A DNA stretch of 64,000 nt from Herbidospora mongoliensis (GTDB taxonomy: Bacteria; Actinomycetota; Actinomycetes; Streptosporangiales; Streptosporangiaceae), in NCBI RefSeq assembly GCF_001570545.1, contig NZ_BBXD01000012.1, forward strand, positions 151,194 through 215,193, read 5' to 3'. Positions 15,955 through 26,940 of this stretch are shown in pieces (position 1 is the stretch's first letter; every line of letters starts with the position of its first letter). The translations under genes were made by a program, and so were the position numbers. The notes beneath the pieces are model-generated. The model searched no databases. It saw only the letters and a list, made by a program, of their open reading frames with translations, and was not told the origin of the DNA.

Positions 15955-18471
15955 ATGGCCACCCGTGCGTCCTCCGGTGGGAAGCGGCCGACGTCTCGGC
16001 AGACGCCTCGACCCGCCCCCCGCCCGCCCGTCAAGAAGAAGGCGCCACCGCCCCGCCGGAAACCGGCGCCGCCCAAGCGGCCGATCGGCACCGGGAACGA
16101 TCCCCTCTCGTGGGTGTTCCTGATGATCGGCAAGCTCGTCGTCGGCATCTGGACACTGGTCGCGGGCGCCATCGGCACCGCCGCGCGGGCCGTCGGCAAC
16201 GGCGCCCGCGACCTCGACCCGGCCCACCGGCGCGACGGCCTCGGCCTGGCCGTGCTGGCGGGCGCGATCGTGCTGGCGGCGATGACGTGGCGGACCACCA
16301 AGGGCTCGGTGGCCATGGTGGTCGACGCGGTCGTGCGGGGCACGGTCGGGTCGCTCTTCTGGTCGGTGCCGCTGCTGATGGGCCTGATCGCGTGGCGGCT
16401 GCTGCGCCATCCGGACCAGAACGGCGAGACGGGCCGCATGCTGATCGGCTTCACCGCTCTGGCGGCCGGGATCCTGGGCATCGTGCACGTCGCGCACGGC
16501 ACCCCCTACCCGGCGGGCACCGCCACCGACGGGATGGACAAGGTCTCCGCCGCCGGCGGCATGCTCGGGTTCATCGTGTCGGCGCCGCCCGACAGCATCC
16601 TGCCGTCGTTCATCACGATCCCGCTGCTGCTGATGCTGGGCGGGTTCGGCGCGCTGGTGATCACCGCCACGCCGATCCACCGGGTGCCCGAGCGGCTGGG
16701 CGAGATCAAGGTCCTGCTGTTCCAGAAGCCCTTCGAGGGCTCCGCCGACCGGAAGTCGAAGAAGAAGCCGCCGCGCCCGGCGCCGGGCGAGCACGTCAAG
16801 CCCTACGACACGCCGATCCTGCGCGAGCCGCCGAAGGACCACTCGCCGGAGATCGTGCCGGGCCTGGTCGACGACGAGCCGCTGCCGCCCCCGCCCCTCG
16901 ACGAGCCGCCGATCCCGCAGCAGACGATCCCGCCCGAGCCGACCCCGGCGCCGCGCAAGGTCGAGCAGCTCATGCTGTCGCCGCAGGCCGGCCCCTACAC
17001 GCTCCCGGACGCCCAGATGCTCCGCTCGGGCAGCGCGCCGAAGGCGGAGACCAAGGCCAACAAGATCGTGGTGAACGCGCTGACCAGCGTGCTGGAGCAG
17101 TTCGCCATCGACGCCCAGGTGACCGGCTTCACCCGCGGCCCGACGGTGACCCGCTACGAGATCGAGCTCGGCCCGTCCGTCAAGGTCGAGAAGGTCACCG
17201 CGCTCACCAAGAACATCGCCTACGCGGTGAAATCGGCCGACGTGCGCATCCTGTCGCCGATCCCCGGCAAGTCGGCGATCGGCGTGGAGATCCCCAACGT
17301 CGACAAGGACCTGGTGTCGCTGGGCGACGTGCTGCGCTCGCAGGTGGCCCAGGCCGACGAGCACCCGATGATCGTCGGCCTCGGCAAGGACGTCGAGGGC
17401 CGCACCATCGTGGCCAACCTGGCCAAGATGCCGCACATATTGATCGCGGGCGCCACCGGCGCGGGCAAGTCGACCTGCATCAACGGCCTGATCACCTCGG
17501 TCCTGATGCGCGCCACGCCCGACGAGGTCCGGATGGTCCTGGTCGACCCCAAGCGGGTCGAACTGAGCGCGTACGAGGGGATCCCCCACCTCATCACGCC
17601 CATCATCACCAACCCGAAGAAGGCCGCCGAGGCCCTCGACTGGGTGGTGGGGGAGATGGACCGCCGCTACGACGACCTGGCCGCCAGCGGCTTCCGCCAC
17701 GTCGACGACTTCAACAAGGCCGTCAGGGCCGGGGCCCTGGTCCCGCCGCCGGGCAGCGAGCGGGTCTACCAGCCCTATCCCTACCTGCTGGTGATCGTCG
17801 ACGAGCTGGCCGACCTGATGATGGTCGCCCCCCGCGACGTCGAAGACTCGATCGTGCGGATCACCCAGCTCGCCCGCGCGGCCGGCATCCACCTGGTGAT
17901 CGCCACCCAGCGGCCCTCGGTCGACGTCGTGACCGGCCTGATCAAGGCCAACGTGCCCTCGCGGCTGGCGTTCGCCACCTCGTCGCTGGCCGACTCGCGG
18001 GTCATCCTCGACCAGCCCGGCGCCGAGAAGCTGGTCGGCCAGGGCGACTCCCTGTTCCTGCCGATGGGCCAGAGCAAGCCGATCCGGCTGCAGAACGCGT
18101 TCGTCTCCGAGAAGGAGATCGCCGAGGTCGTCGGCCACTGCAAGACCCAGATGCAGGTCGAATACCGCCCGGACGTCGCCGCCACGGTCGCCGCGAAGAA
18201 GGAGGTCGACGAGGAGATCGGCGACGACCTCGACCTGCTGATCCAGGCCGCCGAGCTGATCGTGACGACCCAGTTCGGCTCGACGTCGATGCTCCAGCGC
18301 AAGCTGCGGGTCGGTTTCGCCAAGGCGGGCCGCCTGATGGACCTGCTCGAGTCGCGCAACGTGGTCGGCCCGAGCGAGGGCTCCAAGGCCCGAGACGTGA
18401 TGGTGAAGCCCGACGAACTCGCCGGTCTGCTCGCGGATCTCCGCGGAGGTGGCCCCGACGCCACATCATAG
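15955..18471 (+). CDS. ftsK: FtsK/SpoIIIE DNA translocase
   Basis: 838 residues. The septal DNA pump clears chromosomes during division or sporulation septation. A basic, Pro-rich N-terminus (1-45) is followed by about four transmembrane segments up to about residue 235, a Pro-rich linker, then the motor. Walker [10 protein letters not shown] is at 499-507, LVDPKRVEL follows, and Walker [11 protein letters not shown] is near 613. A C-terminal winged-helix gamma domain ends the protein. The ATG at 15955 gives the usual actinobacterial MATR start. A -10-like TACCGT ends 7 nt before it and no Shine-Dalgarno is seen, so it may be leaderless. It opens the conserved core block running to nei. Confidence 0.95.
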   Translation: MATRASSGGKRPTSRQTPRPAPRPPVKKKAPPPRRKPAPPKRPIGTGNDPLSWVFLMIGKLVVGIWTLVAGAIGTAARAVGNGARDLDPAHRRDGLGLAVLAGAIVLAAMTWRTTKGSVAMVVDAVVRGTVGSLFWSVPLLMGLIAWRLLRHPDQNGETGRMLIGFTALAAGILGIVHVAHGTPYPAGTATDGMDKVSAAGGMLGFIVSAPPDSILPSFITIPLLLMLGGFGALVITATPIHRVPERLGEIKVLLFQKPFEGSADRKSKKKPPRPAPGEHVKPYDTPILREPPKDHSPEIVPGLVDDEPLPPPPLDEPPIPQQTIPPEPTPAPRKVEQLMLSPQAGPYTLPDAQMLRSGSAPKAETKANKIVVNALTSVLEQFAIDAQVTGFTRGPTVTRYEIELGPSVKVEKVTALTKNIAYAVKSADVRILSPIPGKSAIGVEIPNVDKDLVSLGDVLRSQVAQADEHPMIVGLGKDVEGRTIVANLAKMPHILIAGATGAGKSTCINGLITSVLMRATPDEVRMVLVDPKRVELSAYEGIPHLITPIITNPKKAAEALDWVVGEMDRRYDDLAASGFRHVDDFNKAVRAGALVPPPGSERVYQPYPYLLVIVDELADLMMVAPRDVEDSIVRITQLARAAGIHLVIATQRPSVDVVTGLIKANVPSRLAFATSSLADSRVILDQPGAEKLVGQGDSLFLPMGQSKPIRLQNAFVSEKEIAEVVGHCKTQMQVEYRPDVAATVAAKKEVDEEIGDDLDLLIQAAELIVTTQFGSTSMLQRKLRVGFAKAGRLMDLLESRNVVGPSEGSKARDVMVKPDELAGLLADLRGGGPDATS

Positions 18472-18530
18472 TGTTGTTACTGATTGAATGTGACTCACTA
18501 CACAGCGTCGGGACGGGCGGGGGGCCGCAG

Positions 18531-19256
18531 ATGTCCATCGGTGGAACGATCTCGGAGGCGCGGGAGCAGAGAGGGCTGTCCGTAGCCGACCTGAGCCAGC
18601 GCACCCGGATCCGCGAGGCGATCATCGCCGCGATCGAGCGAGACGATTTCTCCGCCTGCAACGGAGACTTCTACGCCCGGGGTCACCTGCGGGCGCTGGC
18701 CCGCGAACTGGGCCTGGAGGGCGATGCCCTGGTCCGCGAGTACGACGCCCTGACGGGCGGTCCACGCCCCGGCGTGGGCGCGATGTATCCGATCGACAAG
18801 GGCATCAAGCTGCGTGAACGCCGGGCGCCCAACTGGACGCTCGCGATGGCGGTAGCACTCGCCATCGTGGCCGTCTTCGGCATCGGGCGGATCATGGGCA
18901 GCGCGATCAAGTCGCCCGAGCAGCAGGCCGTCAAGGTCAAGTCGGCCCCGGCGGCGGCCAAGGCCGCACCCGCGGCTCCGGCGGCCCCGGTCAAGGCGAC
19001 CCACGTGACCGTCAAGATCAAGGCTCTCAGCGAGGCCTGGATCCAGGTGCGTGACGCCAAGAACAAGCGCGTCTTCATGGGGATGATCCCGAGCGGCGAC
19101 ACCCGCAGCTTCCGGATCAAGGACAAGGCGCGCCTGACCTTCGGCAACGCGGGATCGGTGCAGCTGAACGTGAACGGTCAGGACCTGGGCAGCCCCGGCC
19201 GGGCGGGGGAGACGGTCCGCAAGACGTACGGGCTGGACATCCCGCGTCCCCGGTAG
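18531..19256 (+). CDS. RodZ-like membrane protein: HTH (Xre type), one TM segment, DUF4115
   Basis: 241 residues. The N-terminal helix-turn-helix domain (1-75) has the RodZ-type [20 protein letters not shown] opening. A single transmembrane helix lies at about 102-121, an Ala/Pro/Lys-rich linker follows, and the extracellular DUF4115 domain covers about 155-235. RodZ links cell-shape machinery to the membrane; in actinomycetes the role is inferred. The gene follows ftsK by 59 nt and precedes rimO, a conserved actinobacterial order. The ATG at 18531 has only a G-rich upstream stretch as ribosome-binding site. Confidence 0.85.
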   Translation: MSIGGTISEAREQRGLSVADLSQRTRIREAIIAAIERDDFSACNGDFYARGHLRALARELGLEGDALVREYDALTGGPRPGVGAMYPIDKGIKLRERRAPNWTLAMAVALAIVAVFGIGRIMGSAIKSPEQQAVKVKSAPAAAKAAPAAPAAPVKATHVTVKIKALSEAWIQVRDAKNKRVFMGMIPSGDTRSFRIKDKARLTFGNAGSVQLNVNGQDLGSPGRAGETVRKTYGLDIPRPR

Positions 19257-19285
19257 TGGCCGATCCCCGATACCGTAGCTTCATC

Positions 19286-20688
<1,403 letters not shown>

Positions 20689-20692
<4 letters not shown>

Positions 20693-21330
20693 GCCAGAGC
20701 AACGACCCGCCGCCGTCGGTCGTGGCCGACGACGCCCCGGAAAGACTGGTGGTCACCGACCCCGTCGAACCGGCCGTGCCCCCCGTGAGCGCCTGGAACA
20801 TCGCCAACGCGCTCACGGTCGCGCGGCTGCTGGTCGTACCCGCGTTCATCGTCTTCCTCTTCGTCGAGGGCACCGGCTGGCGGCTGGCCGCCCTCGGCGT
20901 CTTCATGTTCGCCTCGATCACCGACCAGCTCGACGGTTTCCTGGCCCGCAAATACGGCCTGATCACCGACTTCGGCAAGATGGCCGACCCGATCGCCGAC
21001 AAGGCCCTCATCGGGTCGGCGCTGGTCTGCCTGTCCATTTTGGGTGAGATCCCGTGGTGGGTGACCGTGGTGATCATCGCCAGGGAGCTGGGCGTGACGC
21101 TGCTGCGGTTCGCGGTGATCCGCTTCGGCGTCATCCCGGCCAGCACCGGCGGCAAGATCAAGACAGTGCTGCAGATCTTCGCGATCGGCTTCTTCCTCGC
21201 GCCGGGCCTGCCCGACATCATCCGCTGGGCCACCATGGGCACCGCGATCCTCGTGACGGTGGCCACCGGCGTCGACTACGTTGTCCGGGCAGTACGGCTG
21301 CGCCAAGTGGCCCGGAGGGAACAGGTGTGA
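20689..21330 (+). CDS. pgsA: CDP-diacylglycerol-glycerol-3-phosphate 3-phosphatidyltransferase
   Basis: 213-residue membrane enzyme of phosphatidylglycerol synthesis. The CDP-alcohol phosphotransferase signature is complete: Asp82-Gly83-x2-Ala86-Arg87-x8-Gly96-x3-Asp100-x3-Asp104. The first 35 residues are a hydrophilic extension, followed by several hydrophobic segments. The GTG start overlaps the rimO stop and its own stop overlaps the cinA GTG, so the three are translationally coupled. The related PIS and cardiolipin synthase enzymes share the motif; the rimO-pgsA-cinA order supports PgsA. Confidence 0.9.
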
Positions 21331-21824
21331 CCCATTCGACCGCAGCGAAGATCGTTTCCCTGCTCGCGGAGCGGGGTGAGACTTTCGCCGTGGCCGAATC
21401 GCTGACCGGTGGGCTCATCGGGGCCACCGTGACCGGCGTGCCCGGGGCGTCGGCCGCCTTCGTCGGCGGGGTGATCAGTTACGCCACCGACCTGAAGCGC
21501 AGACTGCTCGGCGTCCCCGGCGACCTGCTGGCCGCGCAGGGCGCCGTCCACCCCGACGTGGCGGCCGCTATGGCCACCGGGGTCCGGAGCCTCACCGGCG
21601 CGACCTGGGCCGTCGCGGTGACCGGCGTGGCCGGCCCCGATCCTCAGGACGGCAGACCAGTGGGCACGGTGTTCTGCGGAGTGAGTGGTCCCGGCGGCTC
21701 CTTGAAAGTCGTTGACCTGCGGTTGACCGGAGACCGCCATGCCATCCGTATCCATACATGTGAGATGGCTTTGGATCTACTTCTAGGTGTTGTGCTGGCC
21801 AATTCGGGGGAACATTCGGGGTGA
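21327..21824 (+). CDS. CinA-family C-terminal domain protein, nicotinamide-nucleotide amidohydrolase (PncC type)
   Basis: 165 residues, the stand-alone CinA C-terminal domain without the N-terminal molybdopterin-binding-like part. Family motifs are [27 protein letters not shown] and AVTGVAGPD. PncC deamidates nicotinamide mononucleotide to nicotinate mononucleotide in NAD recycling. The GTG at 21327 overlaps the pgsA stop. It lies in the conserved pgsA-cinA-clgR arrangement of actinobacteria. Confidence 0.88.
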   Translation: MTHSTAAKIVSLLAERGETFAVAESLTGGLIGATVTGVPGASAAFVGGVISYATDLKRRLLGVPGDLLAAQGAVHPDVAAAMATGVRSLTGATWAVAVTGVAGPDPQDGRPVGTVFCGVSGPGGSLKVVDLRLTGDRHAIRIHTCEMALDLLLGVVLANSGEHSG

Positions 21825-22077
21825 TTACCGCGTTACGTCCCCAGCGAACATGCTCACCATGGTCTGCCGTGGTGTCGCTCGATACAGGTACGGTGGAGCT
21901 GTGAGTGAGGTCCGTGAGCCATCGGCGAGGAGTAAGTCCACCGCGCGCCCGGCGCAGGGGCCGAGCGACCCAATGATGACGGCGAGGAGTATGTACGAAG
22001 GGCGTGGAAAGAACGGGCGATATGAACCGAAAGCGCGGAGCGTCGTGACGCCTCCCGCGCCGGGGAGGGAGCGACAG

Positions 22078-22434
22078 ATGGTTTTGCTGCGTCAGCTTCT
22101 CGGCGACGTCCTGCGGCGGCTACGTGTGCGGCAGAGTCGCACGCTGCGCGAGGTCTCCACGCTGGCCCGTGTTTCCCTCGGTTATCTGTCCGAGGTGGAG
22201 CGCGGTCAGAAGGAGGCGTCGTCCGAGCTGCTCGCCTCGATCTGTGGTGCGCTGGGCGTGCCGCTGTCGCAGGTGCTGCGGGAAGTCTCCGACCAGTTCG
22301 CTCTTGCCGAGCTTCAGCACGCGCCTGTCATGGCCGACGTGCCCGAGCGTGAGCGTCTGCCCATTCCGGAGACCGTGCCCTCCGGGCCGGAGTTCGACGG
22401 TTTCCCCGAAGTCAAGGACATGGTGGCCGCCTAG
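22078..22434 (+). CDS. clgR: ClgR-like helix-turn-helix regulator
   Basis: 118 residues from the ATG at 22078, which has GGGGAGGGAG upstream. The Xre-type HTH contains [20 protein letters not shown] followed by [11 protein letters not shown], closely matching ClgR, the actinobacterial activator of clpP, lon and other proteolysis genes. ClgR is itself a Clp substrate, and the short VAA-type C-terminus fits a degradation tag. An in-frame GTG at 21901, 6 nt after TACGGT, would give a 177-residue leaderless form with a low-complexity N-terminus; family length favours 22078. Its stop overlaps the convergent nei gene by 4 nt. Confidence 0.85.
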   Translation: MVLLRQLLGDVLRRLRVRQSRTLREVSTLARVSLGYLSEVERGQKEASSELLASICGALGVPLSQVLREVSDQFALAELQHAPVMADVPERERLPIPETVPSGPEFDGFPEVKDMVAA

Positions 22435-23210
22435 CCCCGCTGGCAGCGCGGGCACCAGTAGATCAGCCGTTCCTGCGGCTGTGATCCCATCTCTCCACGT
22501 TCGATGCTCGATCCGCACACGCGGCAGGGGCGGTGTTCCCTGCCGTAGACGAACAGCTCACGACCCGGTCTCGGGTCGCCGGTGGTGACCGGTCCACGTT
22601 CGTCCTTGCCCTCGTTCATGAGGCGGTGCGCCGTCTCAGTCAGCCCCACCGCATCTGCCACGTCTTCGGCGCGCCTCCATGGCCAGACGCCGGCGACGAA
22701 GAGCGTCTCCGCACGCCATATCGTGCCGATCCCCGCGAGATTGCGCTGATCGAGCAGCGCCTCCCCGATGGTGCGATCCGGATCTCCGGCCAGATTCGCC
22801 GCCGCCCTTCCGGCATCCCAGTCGACGCCGAGCAGGTCGGGGCCGAGATGGCCGACGACCTCGTCTTCTCTGGACGTCGGCAGCAGGCCGACCACGCCGA
22901 GCTTCACCCCGGTCGCCTGCCAAACGGTGTTGGCCAGCACGACCCGCACCACGTCGCCGCCCCGGACGGGCGCGCCGGTGCGGGTGATCCGCCAGCGGCC
23001 GTCCATGCGCAGATGGGTGTGCAGAGTCACGCCGCCCTCGACCCGGGTGAGCAGGTGTTTCCCCCGGCTCACCGTGGTCAGCACCCGCCGCCCCCGCAGG
23101 TCGGCCGTGGCGAATCGGGGCACCCGGAAGTCGGAGCGCGTGAGCTCCTGATCGTCGAGGGCCGCCCGCAACCGGCCGGCCGTCCGCCAGACGGCATCGC
23201 CCTCAGGCAT
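22431..23210 (-). CDS. Fpg/Nei-family DNA glycosylase/AP lyase (Nei2 type)
   Basis: 259 residues. Base-excision enzyme that removes oxidised bases and nicks the abasic site. The N-terminus MPEGDAVW supplies the Pro2 nucleophile and Glu3. The helix-two-turn-helix region has [13 protein letters not shown], and a C-terminal zinc finger uses Cys229, Cys232, Cys253 and Cys256. The MPEGD start is the Nei rather than Fpg form. In M. tuberculosis the homologue (Rv3297) neighbours lhr; here lhr lies 27 kb away on the same strand. Its start overlaps the stop of the upstream Rrf2-type gene as TGATG, so the two are co-transcribed. Confidence 0.92.
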   Translation of the reverse strand: MPEGDAVWRTAGRLRAALDDQELTRSDFRVPRFATADLRGRRVLTTVSRGKHLLTRVEGGVTLHTHLRMDGRWRITRTGAPVRGGDVVRVVLANTVWQATGVKLGVVGLLPTSREDEVVGHLGPDLLGVDWDAGRAAANLAGDPDRTIGEALLDQRNLAGIGTIWRAETLFVAGVWPWRRAEDVADAVGLTETAHRLMNEGKDERGPVTTGDPRPGRELFVYGREHRPCRVCGSSIERGEMGSQPQERLIYWCPRCQRG

Positions 23211-23677
23211 CAGACTGGGGCGTTGGGGGAGTCCCAGGCTGAGGGGTCGTCGGACAGGTCGGTCACCCGCTTGGGCAGGTCGCCGCTGGCGATCTGGTCA
23301 AGGGTGACCTCTTCGAGGATGGCCCGCTCGCTGGCCCGCAGCGCGATCCAGACCTGCTGGAGCGACTGGGCCGCGCCGGTGTAACCGACGTGTTCGGGGC
23401 GTTCGCCTCGGACGTTGGCCAACGGCCCGTCGACCGCCCGGATCACGTCGGCCAGGGAGATCTGGCTGGCCGGACGGGCCAGCACGTAACCGCCCTCGGG
23501 GCCGCGCTGGCCGCGGACCAGGCCGGCCCGGCGCATCTGGAGAAGGATGTTCTCCAGGTATTTGGGCGGCATCTCCTGGCCCTTGGCGAGCTCGCCCACC
23601 GTAGTCGGGCCGTCGCCGGACGCGGCCAGCTCGGCCGCTGCCCGCAGGGCGTAGTCGACACGCGCAGAAAGTCGCAT
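23210..23677 (-). CDS. Rrf2-family transcriptional regulator lacking cysteines
   Basis: 155 residues. Winged helix-turn-helix with the family opening MRLSARVDYALRAAAELA and the wing RGPEGGYVLARPASQI. Iron-sulfur members (IscR, NsrR, RsrR) bind clusters through cysteines, but this protein has none, so it is either cluster-free or senses something else. It is co-transcribed with nei (1-nt overlap). A GATAAT hexamer ends 7 nt before the ATG with no room for a Shine-Dalgarno, so a leaderless transcript is likely. Confidence 0.87.
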   Translation of the reverse strand: MRLSARVDYALRAAAELAASGDGPTTVGELAKGQEMPPKYLENILLQMRRAGLVRGQRGPEGGYVLARPASQISLADVIRAVDGPLANVRGERPEHVGYTGAAQSLQQVWIALRASERAILEEVTLDQIASGDLPKRVTDLSDDPSAWDSPNAPV

Positions 23678-23684
23678 GTAAACG

Positions 23685-23690
23685 ATTATC
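23685..23690 (-). promoter_or_regulatory. -10 element of the rrf2-nei operon
   Basis: GATAAT on the minus strand, 7 nt before the ATG at 23677. It matches the actinobacterial -10 consensus at five of six positions and implies transcription from at or next to the start codon. Confidence 0.6.
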
Positions 23691-23728
23691 CCGCCTGGTT
23701 GGGACTGGTTGACCTGGGTCCCCTATCT

Positions 23729-25480
23729 TCAGCCCACCCGGATGCGCATCACGACGGGCAGATGATCGGAGAACGGCACTTTCGGAACCTCCGCGGAGAC
23801 CGCCGTGAGCCCTTCGGTGAGCAGGATGTGATCGATCCGCTTGACCGGACCGTCAGCGGGCGACGTCGGCGGATCACCGAAATTCTTCAGCGGATCGGTC
23901 AGGCCGATGTCGGTGAGCAGGCGCTGGAAGGCGGGGTCGTCAGGAGTGAGGTTGAGGTCGCCCGCCAGCAGAGCCGGGGGACGGGGCGTGACGCTGCGCA
24001 GCGCGGCGCTCTGGAGTTCGGGCTCCTGGAGGTGGGTGTTGACGATGCCGACCTGCCTGCCGCCGACCTCGACCACCACCGTCTGGGCCTGCGCGCCGGT
24101 CGGATATCCCTCGGTGACCAGCGGCATCGACTGGGCGCCGCGGACCGGCAGGTTGGTCAGCACGGCGTCGCCCCAGAGTTCGTCGGCGGCCGGCGCGAAC
24201 CGGTAGTGCATGCCCAGGCGGGTGGCGATGCGGTCGAGGTCGTCGTGGCCGCCGTTGAGGAACCAGCCGCGGTCGACCTCGCTGAGCAGCACGACATCGG
24301 GCTTCCTGGACGCGGCCCAGTCGGCGATGTCGTCGAGGTCGAGGGTGCCGGAGGTGCCGAAACCCATGCGGATGTTGTAGGCGATCAGCGTGAACTCGTC
24401 GCGGTCGACGGCCTGGCCGGGACCTTCGGTGCCCCGCGGCTGGGGGAAAGCCCACAGGGCGGCCACCGCCAGCGCGGCGGCCACGGCGGGAAGAATATTG
24501 GGCAGGTCGGGCAGTCGCACGGCCGTCGCGGCGACCACGAGGCCGAGGGCCAGCGGGACGTACGCGTTGTCGAAGCCGAGGACCATGTCGTAGGCGGCGT
24601 AGTAGACGAACGTGCCGACGAAGAACACGATCATCCCGCCGAGCAGCGCGCCGCCCGCACGGCGGCCCGCCGGGCCGTCCCCGGCCACGCGCAGGCACCA
24701 CCCCAGGCCCAGCGCGAAGACCGGCAGGGTGGCCACCTGGAGGTGCCCCTCGTCGTGCGCGATCCAGACGCCGACGACCATCAGGATCGGCGCGAGCTGG
24801 GCCGGATGGCCCGCCGTCCCGGCCAGGGCCAGCACGATCAGGGCGGCCAGCAGCGCCAGCGTCGGCCAGAGGCGGTCGCCGGGGGTGCCGCCCTCGCCGA
24901 TCAGCGCCGACGGGCCCAGGTACATCCCGGCCAGCAGGATCGCGGGGCCGAGGGCGAACCAGAGACGGCCGGAGGCGGGTTCGGTCGTCTCGGTGACGCC
25001 GAGGACCGCCCAGGCGAACGCCACGGCGACCAACACCGTTGGGATCCAGGGCAGGAGGCCGTCCCGCCAGACCAAATCCATGTGGCCGATCGACAGGTGG
25101 AGGGCCTGGGAGAGCGCCAGCCCGAGGGGAAGGGCCGGCCGGATGTGGGATCCGGCCACGAGCTTCGCGGCGCCGTACAGAAAGAAGATGCCGGCGGTGA
25201 CGGAGACAGCGCTCACATAGAGCTGAGGGAAACCGCCGTCGGTGGCTTGGAGAAGAAGGCGGCCGATCGCCAGAACTCCGGCGCCGCCTATCAATGCCCA
25301 TCTCGCCGGAATGAGGAGTGCCGATAACGGCAGGACGAACCACAGCGCCGCGAAGAGGCCGAGTTGTTCCGGCGGGGTGTCGCCGGCCTGGCCGTAGATG
25401 GTGATCAGGGAAGGGAACAGGACGCGGACGGCGTCCATGAACAGGAGCAGGCCCAGAGTCACTGCCGCTACGGGGCGCAT
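23729..25480 (-). CDS. Membrane-anchored endonuclease/exonuclease/phosphatase-family protein
   Basis: 583 residues. About 330 N-terminal residues form roughly ten hydrophobic segments. The C-terminal domain is EEP-type: AYNIRMG, LSEVDRG (metal-binding Glu), IVNTHLQ, GDLNLTP and the final SDHLPVV with the catalytic Asp-His. EEP enzymes hydrolyse phosphodiesters or phosphomonoesters (nucleases, sphingomyelinases, inositol-phosphate phosphatases). The substrate here is unknown; the domain may face outward. The gene is divergent from the ROK repressor gene at 25608 and 51 nt from the rrf2-like gene, and marks the left edge of the accessory region. Confidence 0.78.
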   Translation of the reverse strand: MRPVAAVTLGLLLFMDAVRVLFPSLITIYGQAGDTPPEQLGLFAALWFVLPLSALLIPARWALIGGAGVLAIGRLLLQATDGGFPQLYVSAVSVTAGIFFLYGAAKLVAGSHIRPALPLGLALSQALHLSIGHMDLVWRDGLLPWIPTVLVAVAFAWAVLGVTETTEPASGRLWFALGPAILLAGMYLGPSALIGEGGTPGDRLWPTLALLAALIVLALAGTAGHPAQLAPILMVVGVWIAHDEGHLQVATLPVFALGLGWCLRVAGDGPAGRRAGGALLGGMIVFFVGTFVYYAAYDMVLGFDNAYVPLALGLVVAATAVRLPDLPNILPAVAAALAVAALWAFPQPRGTEGPGQAVDRDEFTLIAYNIRMGFGTSGTLDLDDIADWAASRKPDVVLLSEVDRGWFLNGGHDDLDRIATRLGMHYRFAPAADELWGDAVLTNLPVRGAQSMPLVTEGYPTGAQAQTVVVEVGGRQVGIVNTHLQEPELQSAALRSVTPRPPALLAGDLNLTPDDPAFQRLLTDIGLTDPLKNFGDPPTSPADGPVKRIDHILLTEGLTAVSAEVPKVPFSDHLPVVMRIRVG

Positions 25481-25560
25481 GGAAATGATCCTTACGTCCT
25501 TATGGGAGCGGTATCAAGGTCCAATTTCCGGGAGCCCGTATAGTCGCTAAGCTGGCCGGA

Positions 25561-25580
25561 AAAGTTTGTTGACAGTTTTC
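25561..25580 (+). promoter_or_regulatory. ROK-type operator candidate 1
   Basis: AAAGTTTGTTGACAGTTTTC closely resembles AAAGTTTCTTGTTAGTTTAA at 31870-31851 (minus strand), upstream of the second transporter operon. It also contains TTGACA (25569-25574). It lies 28 bp upstream of the ROK gene ATG. Confidence 0.6.
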
Positions 25581-25607
25581 GCGGGGGCGACCATCGAAAG
25601 CAGGAAC

Positions 25608-26786
25608 ATGGAGCGACGTCCTGGCGTGCCCAGGTTGCTCCGGGAGATCAACGACCGGGCCGCCCTCGAACTACTACTGTCGTCCGGCCCGCTGACGCGC
25701 GGCCAGATCGGCGACCTGACGGGTCTGTCGAAGGTGACCGCGTCGCAGACGCTGTCGCGCCTTGAGGAGCGGGGGCTCGTCGAGGTCGTGGGCGAGCAGG
25801 CCGGGAACCGGGGGCCCAACGCGGCCCTCTACGGCGTGATCGCCTCGTGCGCCTACGTGGCGGGGCTCGACGTCGGGCCCGAACACGTCACGGCGGCCAT
25901 CGCCGACATCAAGGGCGACGTGGTGGCCGAGGTCACCTTGTCGCCGAACGGCGCCGACGACCCCGTCTCGATGGTCCACAACGCGGTCGTGAAGGCCTGC
26001 CGGTCGGCCAAGGTCGCGCTGTCGCGGCTGAAGGGCGTCACGATCGGCACCCCGGGAGTGGTCGATCCGCGCACGGGCGACGTGCAGTTCTCCTTCGACC
26101 TGCCTCACTGGCACGAGGGCATCCACGAGGCGCTGGCACGCGATCTGAAGCGGGCCGTGCGGATCGAGAACGACGTGAATCTGGCGGCCATCGCCGAGCG
26201 CTCGAAGGGCGCGGCGCGGCAGGCCGACGACTTCGTGCTGCTCTGGGTCGGGCGCGGCATCGGCCTGGCCGTCGTGCTCGGCGGTCGGCTGCATCGCGGC
26301 CGGTCCGGCAGCGCCGGGGAGATCGGCTACCTGCCGGTGCCCGGGGTGCCGCTGGCGGAGGACGTCCGGTCGGAGCCGGGGCGGCTGCCCTCCCTCGCGG
26401 GCGGTCTGCAGTCGCTGGTGAGCTCCGTGGCGGTGCTCGACCTGGCACGTGACCTCGGTTTCGAAGGAGCCACGGCGGCCGAGTGCGTGACCGCCGCGGT
26501 CGACGCCGGCGACCAGGGCGACCGGCTGCTCGACGAGATCGCCTCCCGGCTCGCGCTGGGCGTGGCGTCGGTGTGCGTGGTCCTCGACCCGGGGCTGATC
26601 GTGCTCGCCGGAGAGGTCGGGCTGGCCGGGGGAGTGTCCCTGACCGGCCGGGTCGAACAGGCGGTGGCCCGCATCTGCCCGATCCGGCCGCAGGTCGTGA
26701 CCTCCACCGTGACGGGTAACCCGGTCCTGCGCGGCGCGGTGATCGCCGCACTGGATCAGGCCCGCGAAGAGATCTTCTTGTCGTAG
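25608..26786 (+). CDS. ROK-family transcriptional repressor (copy 1)
   Basis: 392 residues. The N-terminal winged HTH (PLTRGQIGDLTGLSKVTASQ) is followed by a ROK sugar-sensing domain with IENDVNLAA and GGRLHRGRSGSAGEIG. The CxCGxxGC zinc motif present in many ROK proteins is absent. The ATG at 25608 aligns with the start of the paralogue at 31919 (MERRPGVPRLLREINDR against MARRPGTPRLLRQINDR). It converges on the GH3 glycosidase gene, and a similar operator lies upstream of both ROK genes, so it probably controls the amino-sugar importer between them. The effector is unknown. Confidence 0.88.
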   Translation: MERRPGVPRLLREINDRAALELLLSSGPLTRGQIGDLTGLSKVTASQTLSRLEERGLVEVVGEQAGNRGPNAALYGVIASCAYVAGLDVGPEHVTAAIADIKGDVVAEVTLSPNGADDPVSMVHNAVVKACRSAKVALSRLKGVTIGTPGVVDPRTGDVQFSFDLPHWHEGIHEALARDLKRAVRIENDVNLAAIAERSKGAARQADDFVLLWVGRGIGLAVVLGGRLHRGRSGSAGEIGYLPVPGVPLAEDVRSEPGRLPSLAGGLQSLVSSVAVLDLARDLGFEGATAAECVTAAVDAGDQGDRLLDEIASRLALGVASVCVVLDPGLIVLAGEVGLAGGVSLTGRVEQAVARICPIRPQVVTSTVTGNPVLRGAVIAALDQAREEIFLS

Positions 26787-26808
26787 GGTCCTCGCCGCTT
26801 TCCAACGA

Positions 26809-26840
26809 CCCGCCGCCCCGGCGAAAACGGGGACGGCGGG
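26809..26840. terminator. Bidirectional terminator between ROK copy 1 and GH3
   Basis: CCCGCCG-CCCCG (26809-26820) pairs with CGGGG-a-CGGCGGG (26828-26840) around GCGAAAA, with one bulged base, between convergent genes. Confidence 0.7.
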
Positions 26841-26940
26841 ACTGGTGCGTCAGGCCTCGGGCAACTCGGCCGCCGCTTTGGCAGCGGACCGGGGCGGCGG
26901 GACGCGTGCGTTCAGGCCGTGAGTAGTTCGACCGCCGCCT
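26831..26940. repeat. Imperfect tandem duplication of the GH3 gene 3' end
   Basis: Bases from about 26831 and from about 26891 align over roughly 50 bp, about 60 bp apart. On the minus strand both encode a similar tail and stop: AAVELLTA-stop for the gene itself and AAAELPEA-stop for the downstream copy. It looks like the remnant of a tandem duplication or of a lost paralogue. Confidence 0.65.

Noticed and set aside
15786-18471. Plus-strand frame of about 1,150 codons running across ftsK into the RodZ-like gene
   Set aside because: Only its last 241 codons (from 18531) are coding; the rest is an Arg/Gly/Ala-rich shifted frame over ftsK.
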